Shown in pieces: positions 8,039 through 15,935 of a stretch of 37,681 nt of DNA. Below the pieces are notes generated by a model that saw nothing but the letters and a program-made list of their open reading frames with translations, ran no database searches and had not been told where the DNA came from. The stretch comes from Blautia sp. (lineage in GTDB: Bacteria > Bacillota > Clostridia > Lachnospirales > Lachnospiraceae), in NCBI GenBank assembly GCA_017475035.1, contig JAFVGK010000051.1, forward strand, positions 1-37,681. Reading direction: 5' to 3'. The position numbers and the translations under genes are program-made. The number at the start of each line of letters is the position of its first letter. Positions within the stretch are counted from its first letter, which is position 1.

Positions 8039-9889
8039 ATGAGTACCTGGAAGGATAGGCGAGTCTGGCTTCGGGCGCTTACCTGGGATATTTCACAGGA
8101 GCCTGATACACCGCTGGAGACCGCCGAAGAAGAACTGAAGCGATTTATGGCTGTATACCAGGACGGCAGACCGGTTGTTCTGGAGACCATAGAGGAAATG
8201 GGGGAAAGCTACCGCCTGAGTCAGGAAGATAAAGAATATCATATCACAGGCGGCAGGACCGGGATCTTATATGGAGCGTATGCGCTGATCCAGGCATTGC
8301 TGTTGAAAAAATCGTTGCCGGAGGGGGTACAGGCCCCCTGTTATCCCCTGCGTATGCTCAACAGCTGGGACAATATGTCCGGAGAAATCGAGCGGGGATA
8401 TGCCGGCAGATCGCTCTGGTTTGAAGGTGATGCTTTTTCCTATGATCCGGCCCGAATTCGTCAGCTTGGACGGATGCTGGCCAGCGTCGGCGTGAATGTA
8501 ATAAGTCTGAATAATGTCAATGTCCATGCGCCTGCCCAGGGACTGACCGATCGATTACTGCCCGAGACGGCAAAGCTTGCAGCCCTTCTTCGCCCCTTTG
8601 GCATCCGTATCATGCTGTCTGTGGATTTTTCGCTTCCGCTCCAAAGAGGACTGGATACGGCGGATCCTCTGGATCCCAGGGTGGAGGAATGGTGGAAACA
8701 GCTGGCGGACGGTATCTGGGAGAAGATACCCGATCTGGCAGGCTTTCTGGTTAAAGCCGACAGCGAACACAGACCCGGACCGAATGCCTATGGACGTACC
8801 CATGCAGAAGGCGCGAATATGCTTGCCAGGGCAGTCGCGCCGCATGGGGGCGTATTGGTCTGGAGAGCCTTTGTATATAACTGCATGCAGGACTGGCGGG
8901 ATTCTTCGACAGACAGGCCTTGTGCCGCATATCATATCTATCACCCGTTGGACGGAACCTTCGAAGAAAATGTGATTCTGCAGGTGAAATATGGTCCGTT
9001 TGATTTTCAGGTGAGGGAGCCTCTGTCGCCTCTCTTTTTCGGCATGCCAAATACCCGTCTTGCTATGGAGCTCCAGCTTGCACAGGAATATACCGGGCAG
9101 CAGATCGATATTTTTGCCATGCCTCCGATGTGGAGGGAGCTGTTCGACGACCTGGGGAAAGAACGCATTCGCGCGGTGGCTGCGGTAAGCAACCTTGGCA
9201 GAGACGATTGCTGGACCGGACATCCGTTCGCGGCGCTGAATCTGTACGCGTTTGGCCGCTTTGGCTGGGATCCGGATACGGAAGTGGACGCATTGATCCG
9301 CGATTGGATCAGGCTGACCTATGATTTTTCCCAAATTGAAGATGAAGACGCACTTGCCCGCGTGCTTCAGGAAAGCCGCAAAACATACGAAAAGTACACG
9401 GCACCTCTGGGGCTGTGCTGGATGGTAAATCCGAACAACCATTATGGCCCAAGTCCTTATGGATATGAATTTCAGGCCTGGGGTACTTACAACCGGGCAG
9501 ACCGCAATGCTGTAGGGATAGACAGGACAGGAAACGGCACCGGTTATACAGATCAATATCCCGCCCCTCTTGCCGGGAAATACGCGGACACAGATACGTG
9601 TCCGGAAGAATTGCTGCTCTATTTTCACAGACTCCCATATGACTATCGCATGAAAGACGGCAGAACCCTGATACAAAGGATCTATGACGATCATTTTGAA
9701 GGCTGTGAGGAAGCGGAAAGAATGCAGGATATCCTGGAAAAACTGCCTTTAGGTGAAGATACCACGGAAGTCATCGAACGTATTCATCGTCAGACGGACA
9801 ACGCCAGGGAGTGGAGAGATGTGATCAATACCTTCTTCCACAGACTCAGCGGAGCAGAAGACGAGAAGAATCGAAAGATTTACGATTGA
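8039..9889 (+). CDS. aguA: GH67 alpha-glucuronidase
   Basis: A 616-aa intracellular enzyme that removes (4-O-methyl-)glucuronic acid from the end of xylo-oligosaccharides. The catalytic acid is E243 in GFLVKADSEHRPGP. The base pair is D322 (GPFDFQVREP) and E350 (ELQLAQEYTGQ). The distances D322-E243 (79) and E350-D322 (28) equal those recalled for the Geobacillus enzyme (E285, D364, E392). The motif NNHYGPSPYGYEFQAWGTYNRAD is also typical. There is no signal peptide. It is somewhat shorter than the ~680-residue family norm, with an abbreviated N-terminal domain. GAGGAGG precedes the ATG. It pairs logically with the GH39 enzyme upstream: side-chain removal, then xylose release. Confidence 0.93.
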   Translation: MSTWKDRRVWLRALTWDISQEPDTPLETAEEELKRFMAVYQDGRPVVLETIEEMGESYRLSQEDKEYHITGGRTGILYGAYALIQALLLKKSLPEGVQAPCYPLRMLNSWDNMSGEIERGYAGRSLWFEGDAFSYDPARIRQLGRMLASVGVNVISLNNVNVHAPAQGLTDRLLPETAKLAALLRPFGIRIMLSVDFSLPLQRGLDTADPLDPRVEEWWKQLADGIWEKIPDLAGFLVKADSEHRPGPNAYGRTHAEGANMLARAVAPHGGVLVWRAFVYNCMQDWRDSSTDRPCAAYHIYHPLDGTFEENVILQVKYGPFDFQVREPLSPLFFGMPNTRLAMELQLAQEYTGQQIDIFAMPPMWRELFDDLGKERIRAVAAVSNLGRDDCWTGHPFAALNLYAFGRFGWDPDTEVDALIRDWIRLTYDFSQIEDEDALARVLQESRKTYEKYTAPLGLCWMVNPNNHYGPSPYGYEFQAWGTYNRADRNAVGIDRTGNGTGYTDQYPAPLAGKYADTDTCPEELLLYFHRLPYDYRMKDGRTLIQRIYDDHFEGCEEAERMQDILEKLPLGEDTTEVIERIHRQTDNAREWRDVINTFFHRLSGAEDEKNRKIYD

Positions 9890-9934
9890 ATGAATGATTT
9901 ATACTCGATAACGGAAATGTCTGCCGATATGCTC

Positions 9935-10004
9935 AACGTATAACGAGTGAACGCGCTTCCCTTCCAATCCGAAAGGTTCAGTTAAATGCGTTCACGAGTA
10001 TAAA
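9935..10004. repeat. Family D inverted repeat, copy 1
   Basis: TATAACGAGTGAACGCG and TGCGTTCACGAGTATAA form the two arms, with about 28 nt between. The reverse complement of 33452-33515 has the same arms and a similar interior (CCGnnnnGAAAnGG). The arms pair through GTGAACGC/GCGTTCAC plus a TATA end. No ORF. Function unknown; it looks like a MITE- or REP-type element. Confidence 0.65.
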
Positions 10005-10080
10005 TGATTGATTTCTCCGGATTGTTTCATGCGAAGCGTTCTGACAATCTGCCGGAATTATGGGTATGATTCCGGCAGCA

Positions 10081-10124
10081 AAAGGCCAGGCAGAAATGAA
10101 CCTGATCATTTCTGCCTGGCCTTT
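10081..10124. terminator. Bidirectional terminator between convergent genes
   Basis: AAAGGCCAGGCAGAAATGA pairs with TCATTTCTGCCTGGCCTTT around a 6-nt loop. It ends both the GH67 gene (+) and the fumarylacetoacetase-family gene (-). The A and T tails are short. Confidence 0.8.
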
Positions 10125-10130
10125 ATTATG

Positions 10131-10292
10131 GCAGGGGCGCCAAAAGGAATTTTGTCACCTGAAGGTGACCGGCGCCCCGCCGGGGGCAGAGGGTACGGCT
10201 TCGCCTTCCTCTACCCTATTCCCGGAACCGCCTGAAGGAAGATGTCAGCTGTCGGTGACGGACAGCTCGGGAGAGCAGAAGCCTCTGCCCAT
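10131..10292. repeat. Family F double-hairpin elements, two tandem copies
   Basis: Copy 1 (10134-10215): GGGGCGCC ... TGTCACCTGAAGGTGACC ... GGCGCCCC is a nested hairpin, followed by a second one (GGCAGAGG, GGCTTCGCC, CCTCTACC). Copy 2 (10222-10290) repeats the order with changes: AACCGCCTGAAGGAAGATGT, CGGTGACGG, then GCAGAAGCCTCTGC. The block AAGGAAGATGTCACCTGTCG links it to 13972-13992. There is no ORF. It lies downstream of the bidirectional terminator, against the end of the minus-strand gene. Confidence 0.6.
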
Positions 10293-10322
10293 GTCGGGTA
10301 CGAATCCTGGAAAACAGTCATT

Positions 10323-11210
10323 TCAATTCCCGACCGTATTTTCCAGTCTGCCGATCCCTTCAATCTCGCAAGTGACCACATCCCCGCTTTTCAGAAAGCA
10401 AGGGGGGTTCATCCCCATACCTACTCCCGCAGGCGTTCCCGTAGCGATGATCGTCCCGGACATCAATGTCATTCCGGCAGAAAGCTCACAGATCGCGCCG
10501 GTGACAGTCTGGATCATGTATCTGGTATTGCTGTTCTGACGCGGCTGCCCATTCACGAAACAGCGGATCCCGAGATTTTCAGCATCCCCCAGTTCCTCCG
10601 GGGTGACGATGCACGGTCCGATCGGAGTAAAACCGTCCAGACTTTTCCCAAGATACCATTGTTTGTGCCTTGTCTGAAGATTTCTTGCGCTGACGTCATT
10701 GACAATCGTATAACCGAAAATACTGTCCCTTGCTGTCTGCTCATCAGCCCGGAACACATCCCTGCCCAATATTACGCCCAACTCGCACTCATAATCCAGA
10801 CTGTCCACCAGACCGGGATAGGAAGGAATGATGCCATCCGGATCCAAAGCACGGCTGACACGCTTGGAAAAATAAATCGTATATGGTCTCTCCCCGCCGA
10901 AAGCCTCTTCCGAAAAAGAACCGGCTTCCTTTGCATGTTCATTGTAATTGATCCCGAGGCAGATCATATCCTGTTTTGGCCGGGGAATCGGAGCGCATAG
11001 CTTTGCCGTTTCCAAAGAAAAAGACAATGCCTCGTTTTTTCTGCCCCGATCTGCCAGATCATTCTTCCAATCCTCCGACGCCATTTCGATGACCACATTC
11101 ATATCAGGCGCATCGATCCCCAGATCACATAGAAATAATCCGGTTCTGCCGCCGTCGAAAGAAACCGCCGGAAGCTCCCGATTGTCTTGCATGCATGTAT
11201 AAAATCTCAT
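10323..11210 (-). CDS. Fumarylacetoacetate hydrolase (FAH) family protein
   Basis: A 295-aa enzyme of the FAH family, which handles 2-keto acids by C-C cleavage, decarboxylation or dehydration with a divalent metal. The metal ligands are visible: E141 and E143 in DYECELGVILGR and D172 in VNDVSARN. The glycine-rich end GTIIATGTPAGVGMG is characteristic. The start at ATG 11210 follows GAAAGAAGGGCAG. It lies downstream of the beta-mannosidase gene (same strand), next to GH67 and a GH39. I infer a possible role as a sugar-acid (2-keto-3-deoxy acid) dehydratase or aldolase-like enzyme, because GH67 releases uronic acids. The family is too diverse to name the reaction, and aromatic-acid breakdown genes are absent. 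Confidence 0.85.
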   Translation of the reverse strand: MRFYTCMQDNRELPAVSFDGGRTGLFLCDLGIDAPDMNVVIEMASEDWKNDLADRGRKNEALSFSLETAKLCAPIPRPKQDMICLGINYNEHAKEAGSFSEEAFGGERPYTIYFSKRVSRALDPDGIIPSYPGLVDSLDYECELGVILGRDVFRADEQTARDSIFGYTIVNDVSARNLQTRHKQWYLGKSLDGFTPIGPCIVTPEELGDAENLGIRCFVNGQPRQNSNTRYMIQTVTGAICELSAGMTLMSGTIIATGTPAGVGMGMNPPCFLKSGDVVTCEIEGIGRLENTVGN

Positions 11211-11252
11211 GAATCTGCCCTTCTTTCCGGTTCATAAACTGTGACAGTAATA

Positions 11253-11348
11253 GTATGCACACGAATTATCTGCGGAATCATGCCGCTTGCAGCGGCGTAA
11301 ATTCGGCGCAGTAAACGAATCAAATGCAAGCATTTTATTCGTTTACCA
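11253..11348 (-). repeat. Family B element, copy 1 (upstream of FAH gene)
   Basis: Plus strand reads TATGCACACGAATT, TGCGGAATCATGCCGCTTG, then GCGGCGTAAATTCGGCGCAG, then TAAACGAATCAAATGC with the complementary ATTTTATTCGTTTA. Read on the minus strand this is a GTAAACGAAT hairpin followed by a second, GC-rich hairpin. It ends about 40 nt before the FAH start. A D-like fragment (ACTCGTGAACGC, 11362-11373) lies just outside. Confidence 0.7.
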
Positions 11349-11418
11349 TACTTGTTTTAAACTCGTGAACGCAATAAACTGCCTTCTCACATATCAACCT
11401 TTTCAGACAGCCCGGCTG

Positions 11419-13938
11419 TTATTTTCCGTTCAGCTGCCTGCCTAGATCATATACGCTTCTGACTTTCAATTCCGTCTCTGTCCTTCTCAGAATCCGTATT
11501 TTCCTGGATCCGGGCTCCATATCAAAGAAATTGTCCTCCAGCAGCAGATTTCCGTCTTCGGTATAGATCTCCACAGATCTGGCATATGCATCCGCATATA
11601 TTGTGACCAGCTCTTCCTCCGGGTTTTCGACAAGCCGTAAATGAGGATCCGCAAAGCGATAATGTTTCAGCGGCACAAAAAGGACAGAACCATCTGATCG
11701 TCCGCTTTGCAATTCATAATAAAGATGAGCAGATCTGGGATCTATTTCATCAAAACTTATTTTTTCCAGCCAGCAGACGTCAAAGGGTGAAACCTTTATC
11801 TTGTTTTTTCCGGACCGGAGAACCTGTCCTTCCGGATCCCGCAGCTCCCAGATGACCGTATCGGAAACTTCATCCCAGCTTTCATTCGAAACACAAAGTC
11901 TTGCAGAGAAATGACGTTCTCCGGGCTCGGTGATACAGGTATAGCCTTTTGACTGCAGATTTTCTTCCTCACAGCTGAGCAGAACCGGAGCGAAGAAACG
12001 TCTGGCGGCATACTGGAGGGCTTTCCAGCGTCCGAAATAATCAATGGAAGCCCAGGATGCTACAGGCCAGATATCGTTGAGCTGCCAGTAAATCGCTCCC
12101 ATACAACGGTTATCTGCCCGGTTGCGGCGGAAATGCTCGACACCGTAGCGGATCGCGTCAGCCTGCAGAAGCTGAGAGGCATAGACAAAATCCTCGAGCC
12201 GTGAAGGAAAAAGGTAGGTCTGTGAAAGATAAGCCAGTATCTTTCCATTTGCCCCGCTGTTTCTCTGATGCATTTCCATCACATAAGAGAAGATGTTGCG
12301 GTCCTCAGGAAGGGTAAAGGAACGAATGGTTTCCATACAGGGGAAGGATTGAAAACCGAATTCAGACAGATAACGGAAATAAAAATCACGATATGCCGTG
12401 AATGGCTGGTTCCCATGCCAGACTTCCCAATAATGAACGTCGCCCCGGTTCTCATCCCTTGGATTGTCAAAATTGCCTCCGGATGAGGGAGAAGACGGCC
12501 AATAGAAAGTATCGGGATCTTCTTTGCGAAGAATTTCAGGGATAATGTACTGATTCTGGATCAGATAATCCGCAGCCGTTTCGTCCGTGCCCTCATACTC
12601 CCGCTCCAGCGCGAATTGTTCCATCTCGTTATTTCCGCACCAGAGTCCAAGACAGGCATGGTGACGGATCCTTCGTACATTCTGAGTGATCTCCGTCTGA
12701 ATACTTTTTACGAAATCCGGCGTAAGTCTGTAATTGGCGCAGGCAAACATCAGATCCTGCCAGACAAGGAGACCGGCCTCGTCGCACAGATCGTAAAAGC
12801 TGTCATCCGGGTAATAACCTCCGCCCCAGACTCGGATGGCATTAAAATGCGAGTCTTTGCATACCTGGATTAATTGAGCAGTACGCTCACGGCTGCAGCG
12901 GGAAAGGATATTATCCTCCGGTATGTAATCCGCGCCCATGGAAAAGAAGGTTCGTCCGTTTACCATGGCGGCAAAGCTTTCTCCCCATTTGTCTTTTTCC
13001 TGGAATATGGCCGCAGTGCGCAGACCGATGCGGAGCTTCTTTGTTTCCTGATCAGTCTGACCATTGGGAAGATGAGCGGTTAGGGATACCGTTGCGGTAT
13101 ATAGCGGCTGATTTCCCAATCCATTAGGCCACCAAAGCTTTGGCTGAGGGACTTCAAAGGGAATGCCTGGAATTACTTCCATTTCTTCCCCGTCAGGACC
13201 GGATAGAAGCACCGACACGTCTGCAGGGACAGCCTGGGTGGTTTCGGATAACTGAACATCAATGGTCAGGAAAACCTGTAAATCACCTTTCCTTGCCGCA
13301 GCACCCCCGTCAGGAGCCGTCAGAATATTCCTGCCGTCCGGAAGCAGATGCCGCTGTCTGACATGGATATCCGTGATGCGGACTTCATTCCATCCGCACA
13401 GAGAGACGTTCCGCCAGATTCCCTGGTCAGGAAGCCTGGGACCCCAGTCCCAGCCAAACATGCAATGTGCTTTACGCAGATGAGGAAAGCCCCTCATACT
13501 ATCATATGAGCCTCCAATATGATAAAGTGCATCCTGCTCACGGATATATCCGGTGGGTGAGTGCAGGCAGACAGTCAGTCTGTTATCGCAAGGCTGCAGC
13601 CATTTCCCGACCTCAAATTCCCAGGTAATATGCATATTATTCACATGGGCAATGAAATGACCGTTTAAGTACAGATCACCGAGGGTATCGATCCCTTCAA
13701 AACGAAGAATCCTGTGAGAACAGGCGAGAATATCCGGCGGGACGTCAAACTGACAATGAAAGGTATAATCCCGGTTCATGAGCTCCAGGGCAGAAAGCTC
13801 ATGGTCGCGGAAATACGGATCCTCCATCTCCCCGGATTTCAGCAGAAAAGAATACACAGAGCCTGGAATGCGTCCTGAGATCATATGTCCGTCCGGACAT
13901 TCCATTACCCAGGAATCGTTGAGAAAAACAGATTTCAT
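11419..13938 (-). CDS. GH2 beta-mannosidase
   Basis: An 839-aa enzyme of glycoside hydrolase family 2, beta-mannosidase branch, removing mannose from beta-manno-oligosaccharides. The acid/base is E438 in LWCGNNEMEQF and the nucleophile is E526 in YLSEFGFQSFP. The sugar-binding domain begins near residue 5 (WVMECPDG). HCMFGWDWGPRLPDQGIWRNV (158-178) is the beta-mannosidase signature, as are WWPNGLGNQPLY and NAIRVWGGGYYPDD. The length matches the ~820-850 norm, with a C-terminal Ig-like domain. No signal peptide is present, so it is cytoplasmic. AGGGGG lies before the ATG. The leader contains an F element. With the GH94 enzyme it suggests use of glucomannan fragments. Confidence 0.93.
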   Translation of the reverse strand: MKSVFLNDSWVMECPDGHMISGRIPGSVYSFLLKSGEMEDPYFRDHELSALELMNRDYTFHCQFDVPPDILACSHRILRFEGIDTLGDLYLNGHFIAHVNNMHITWEFEVGKWLQPCDNRLTVCLHSPTGYIREQDALYHIGGSYDSMRGFPHLRKAHCMFGWDWGPRLPDQGIWRNVSLCGWNEVRITDIHVRQRHLLPDGRNILTAPDGGAAARKGDLQVFLTIDVQLSETTQAVPADVSVLLSGPDGEEMEVIPGIPFEVPQPKLWWPNGLGNQPLYTATVSLTAHLPNGQTDQETKKLRIGLRTAAIFQEKDKWGESFAAMVNGRTFFSMGADYIPEDNILSRCSRERTAQLIQVCKDSHFNAIRVWGGGYYPDDSFYDLCDEAGLLVWQDLMFACANYRLTPDFVKSIQTEITQNVRRIRHHACLGLWCGNNEMEQFALEREYEGTDETAADYLIQNQYIIPEILRKEDPDTFYWPSSPSSGGNFDNPRDENRGDVHYWEVWHGNQPFTAYRDFYFRYLSEFGFQSFPCMETIRSFTLPEDRNIFSYVMEMHQRNSGANGKILAYLSQTYLFPSRLEDFVYASQLLQADAIRYGVEHFRRNRADNRCMGAIYWQLNDIWPVASWASIDYFGRWKALQYAARRFFAPVLLSCEEENLQSKGYTCITEPGERHFSARLCVSNESWDEVSDTVIWELRDPEGQVLRSGKNKIKVSPFDVCWLEKISFDEIDPRSAHLYYELQSGRSDGSVLFVPLKHYRFADPHLRLVENPEEELVTIYADAYARSVEIYTEDGNLLLEDNFFDMEPGSRKIRILRRTETELKVRSVYDLGRQLNGK

Positions 13939-13962
13939 GGGAACCCCCTATCATTTATCCCA

Positions 13963-14055
13963 GAGCCGCCCAAAGGAAGATGTCACCTGTCGGTGACGGG
14001 CGGCTCGGGGGGAGGGCAGGGTGGAGGCTTCACCTCCCTCTGCCCTGTTTTTGTG
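13963..14055. repeat. Family F double-hairpin element, third copy
   Basis: First hairpin: GAGCCGCCC (13963-13971) pairs with GGGCGGCTC (13998-14006), with an inner GTCACC/GGTGAC stem. The second hairpin: GGGCAG ... GGAGGCTTCACCTCC ... CTGCCC. The outer arms differ from the copy at 10134 (GGGGCGCC/GGCGCCCC) but stay paired. On the minus strand it lies 25 nt before the beta-mannosidase start. Confidence 0.6.
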
Positions 14056-14078
14056 TTCATTGCTGAAGGCAGAACTGA

Positions 14079-14113
14079 CAAATGCCCTTCCATGAAAGAT
14101 GGAGGGGCATTTG
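14079..14113 (-). terminator. Possible terminator of the SH3b protein gene
   Basis: AAATGCCC and GGGCATTT, with inner TTCCAT/ATGGAG, form a 14-bp stem around GAAAG. Read on the minus strand it ends in TTTGTC, a poor T run, so termination would be weak. It lies ~95 nt past the stop at 14208. Confidence 0.4.
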
Positions 14114-14207
14114 CTGTATTCTATATGACTCCGCCGCAAAAACTGTTCCTGCCTGGAATCATATTATAGCGTGCTCAATAATTCTGTTCGGTCTGAGAAC
14201 CTGTTGC

Positions 14208-15668
14208 TTACGGAATGATATCGCCGTCATCATAGTCATCGATGATATCATCATCATAGTCGTCATAGTCATCATAGTCATCAATGATATCGTCGTCATC
14301 ATAGTAATCATCGATGACATCGTCATCATCATTCGTGTCATCAATAATGTCATCATCATCTGTGTCATCGATGATGTCGTCATCATCATCCGTATCGTCG
14401 ATAATATCGTCTTCATCAGAGATGTTGTCTATGAAACGATCATAATCAAGGTCATCGGCAGAATGAGATGCCCAATATTCTGGATTTCCACACCAATAGG
14501 TATCAGTATCCGGCTCATAGTACATAGAACCGGCCATCGGAAGTAAGATCACGCCGTGTCTGTCTTCCCATTCATCACCCTTGTTGGCATAATGGAAAAT
14601 GGTTTTCCAGTCGCCTGCCTCATTATATACGGTACAGGAATAATCGATGGCTCCGTCATCACTGCTTCCGGCGTCATTGATATTCTGGGCAAACTCATCA
14701 TAATCAAAGTCATCAGCATCGTGCGTCTTCCAGAAATCCGGATCAATGTTCCAATAGGTATCATTTACAGGCTCATAAAGCAGGGCGCCTGCCATCGGCA
14801 GATACACAAGACCATGGCTGTCTGTATAAGTGTTTGTTCTGCTGTCAAAGAAGATGTTCATCCAGCTGCCGTCTTCCGCGTAAACGGTGACGGTATCATT
14901 GCCGTCAACAGGGATGGCATCCCTTGAGTTATCTGTTGTATTATTGGGCTTGGAAGCGTTGCCGGCCGGTGCTGCCGCCGGTGCCGCCGGCGCTGCCGAA
15001 GCTGTCTGGCCGCCAGGTCTGGACGTCGAAAGGAATGTGGAAGAAACATAAGCGTTCGTTCCGCCATATTGAATCTGGAACCAGCCATAATCGGCACCGT
15101 TTTTCAAAACACTGCCGGTAACCATGACTTGGTCGCCATAGTTCAGAGAACCGAGCAGAGCAGTGTCCGTAGAACAGCCGGCGCGTACATTCAGCTCATC
15201 GGCTACGACGTAATAGGTACCGCTCATCTCCTTAATGCCGAACTCAGAAACCTGAGGAGCAGCGTTTTTCTGAATTGCGGTTTTTGTGTCATACTTCAAA
15301 ACCTTGAGAGTCTGGATGGTTTCCATAAGAGACTGAAGGGTCTCCTTATTTGCTGCCAGTCCTTTTACGATGAAAACTTCATTCTGGGTGGAGACAAAGG
15401 CCTGACACACAGCCTGATAAGCGCTGTCTGCTACCTGTATTACGGGAAGGCTTTCGCCATTGCTGATATGGTCGACGGTAATGACATTCGTACCATCTGA
15501 AATCGCGAACCAATAATTCGGGTCAGCCATCTGGTGCCATGCATCACTGGGTGTCTCGATTGAGAGAACACCGTCATTTGTAGTAAGCGTTGCTGCGTTG
15601 ACAGCACAGGAAGCTGCAAGAATCATTGATCCGACAGCCAAACCACATAATAAAGATTTTAACTTCAT
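14208..15668 (-). CDS. Secreted SH3b-domain protein with duplicated module and Asp-rich tail
   Basis: A 486-aa exported protein of unknown function. Signal peptide 1-26 (cleavage near VNA-A); a Cys at 21 follows ILAAS, so a lipoprotein cannot be excluded. A bacterial SH3 (SH3_3) domain covers ~152-214, with LNVRAGCSTD and WFQIQYGG. An Ala/Pro linker (222-238) follows. Two copies of a ~74-residue module follow at 258-331 and 343-418. They share YxExGxW, HGxxxLPMAG, YEPxxDTYW and DxFWxxHxADDxDYDxF. The tail 419-486 is almost only Asp, Ile and Tyr (DDDIIDD repeats). ATG 15668 follows AAGAAGGAAG. It may bind cell wall or cations. Confidence 0.8.
   Translation of the reverse strand: MKLKSLLCGLAVGSMILAASCAVNAATLTTNDGVLSIETPSDAWHQMADPNYWFAISDGTNVITVDHISNGESLPVIQVADSAYQAVCQAFVSTQNEVFIVKGLAANKETLQSLMETIQTLKVLKYDTKTAIQKNAAPQVSEFGIKEMSGTYYVVADELNVRAGCSTDTALLGSLNYGDQVMVTGSVLKNGADYGWFQIQYGGTNAYVSSTFLSTSRPGGQTASAAPAAPAAAPAGNASKPNNTTDNSRDAIPVDGNDTVTVYAEDGSWMNIFFDSRTNTYTDSHGLVYLPMAGALLYEPVNDTYWNIDPDFWKTHDADDFDYDEFAQNINDAGSSDDGAIDYSCTVYNEAGDWKTIFHYANKGDEWEDRHGVILLPMAGSMYYEPDTDTYWCGNPEYWASHSADDLDYDRFIDNISDEDDIIDDTDDDDDIIDDTDDDDIIDDTNDDDDVIDDYYDDDDIIDDYDDYDDYDDDIIDDYDDGDIIP
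14215..14416. repeat. ATC/GTC microsatellite-like stretch coding the Asp-rich tail
   Basis: The end of the SH3b gene is built from short TCATCA/TCGTCA units (reading GAT, GAC and ATT/ATC codons in the gene). The units vary, so this is a degenerate low-complexity array rather than a clean microsatellite. Such DNA is prone to length change in frame, so tail length may differ between strains. Confidence 0.75.
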
Positions 15669-15759
15669 ACTTCCTTCTTTCTGATGCGCTGCGCACATCG
15701 TCTTATTTTGTTTTTTTGTTTCATCACAAAGAGTTATACGTTTCAAAGGAAAAACATCC

Positions 15760-15852
15760 ACGCGGAATCAGATTTCTGCAGAAAAAAAGCAGCTTACGCG
15801 GCATAAATCCGGCGCGGTAAACGAATCAGAATGCAGGCATTCTGCCCGTATG
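15760..15852 (-). repeat. Family B element, copy 2 (upstream of SH3b gene)
   Basis: Plus strand CACGCGGAATCAGATTTCTG, then GCTTACGCGGCATAAATCCG, GGCGCGGTAAACGAATCAG, AATGCAGGCATTC. The GCCGCGTAAGC hairpin and the GTAAACGAAT arm are kept; the far arm is degraded to GCCCGTATG. It lies ~90 nt upstream of the SH3b gene start, same orientation as copies 1, 3 and 5. Confidence 0.65.
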
Positions 15853-15935
15853 TTTTTTAAAGCTTTGAAACAGCATATAGTATACCGCTGTAAATTCAGG
15901 GAGCGGTAATTTCCGTTTTTTATGATGGTTTGGAT

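Noticed and set aside
8555-9694. 379-aa minus-strand open frame
   Set aside because: It lies fully inside the GH67 gene, antisense, with Cys/His/Arg-rich composition typical of a shadow frame.
10242-11000. 252-aa plus-strand frame over the FAH gene
   Set aside because: Antisense to a gene with clear metal-ligand motifs; starts inside an F repeat.
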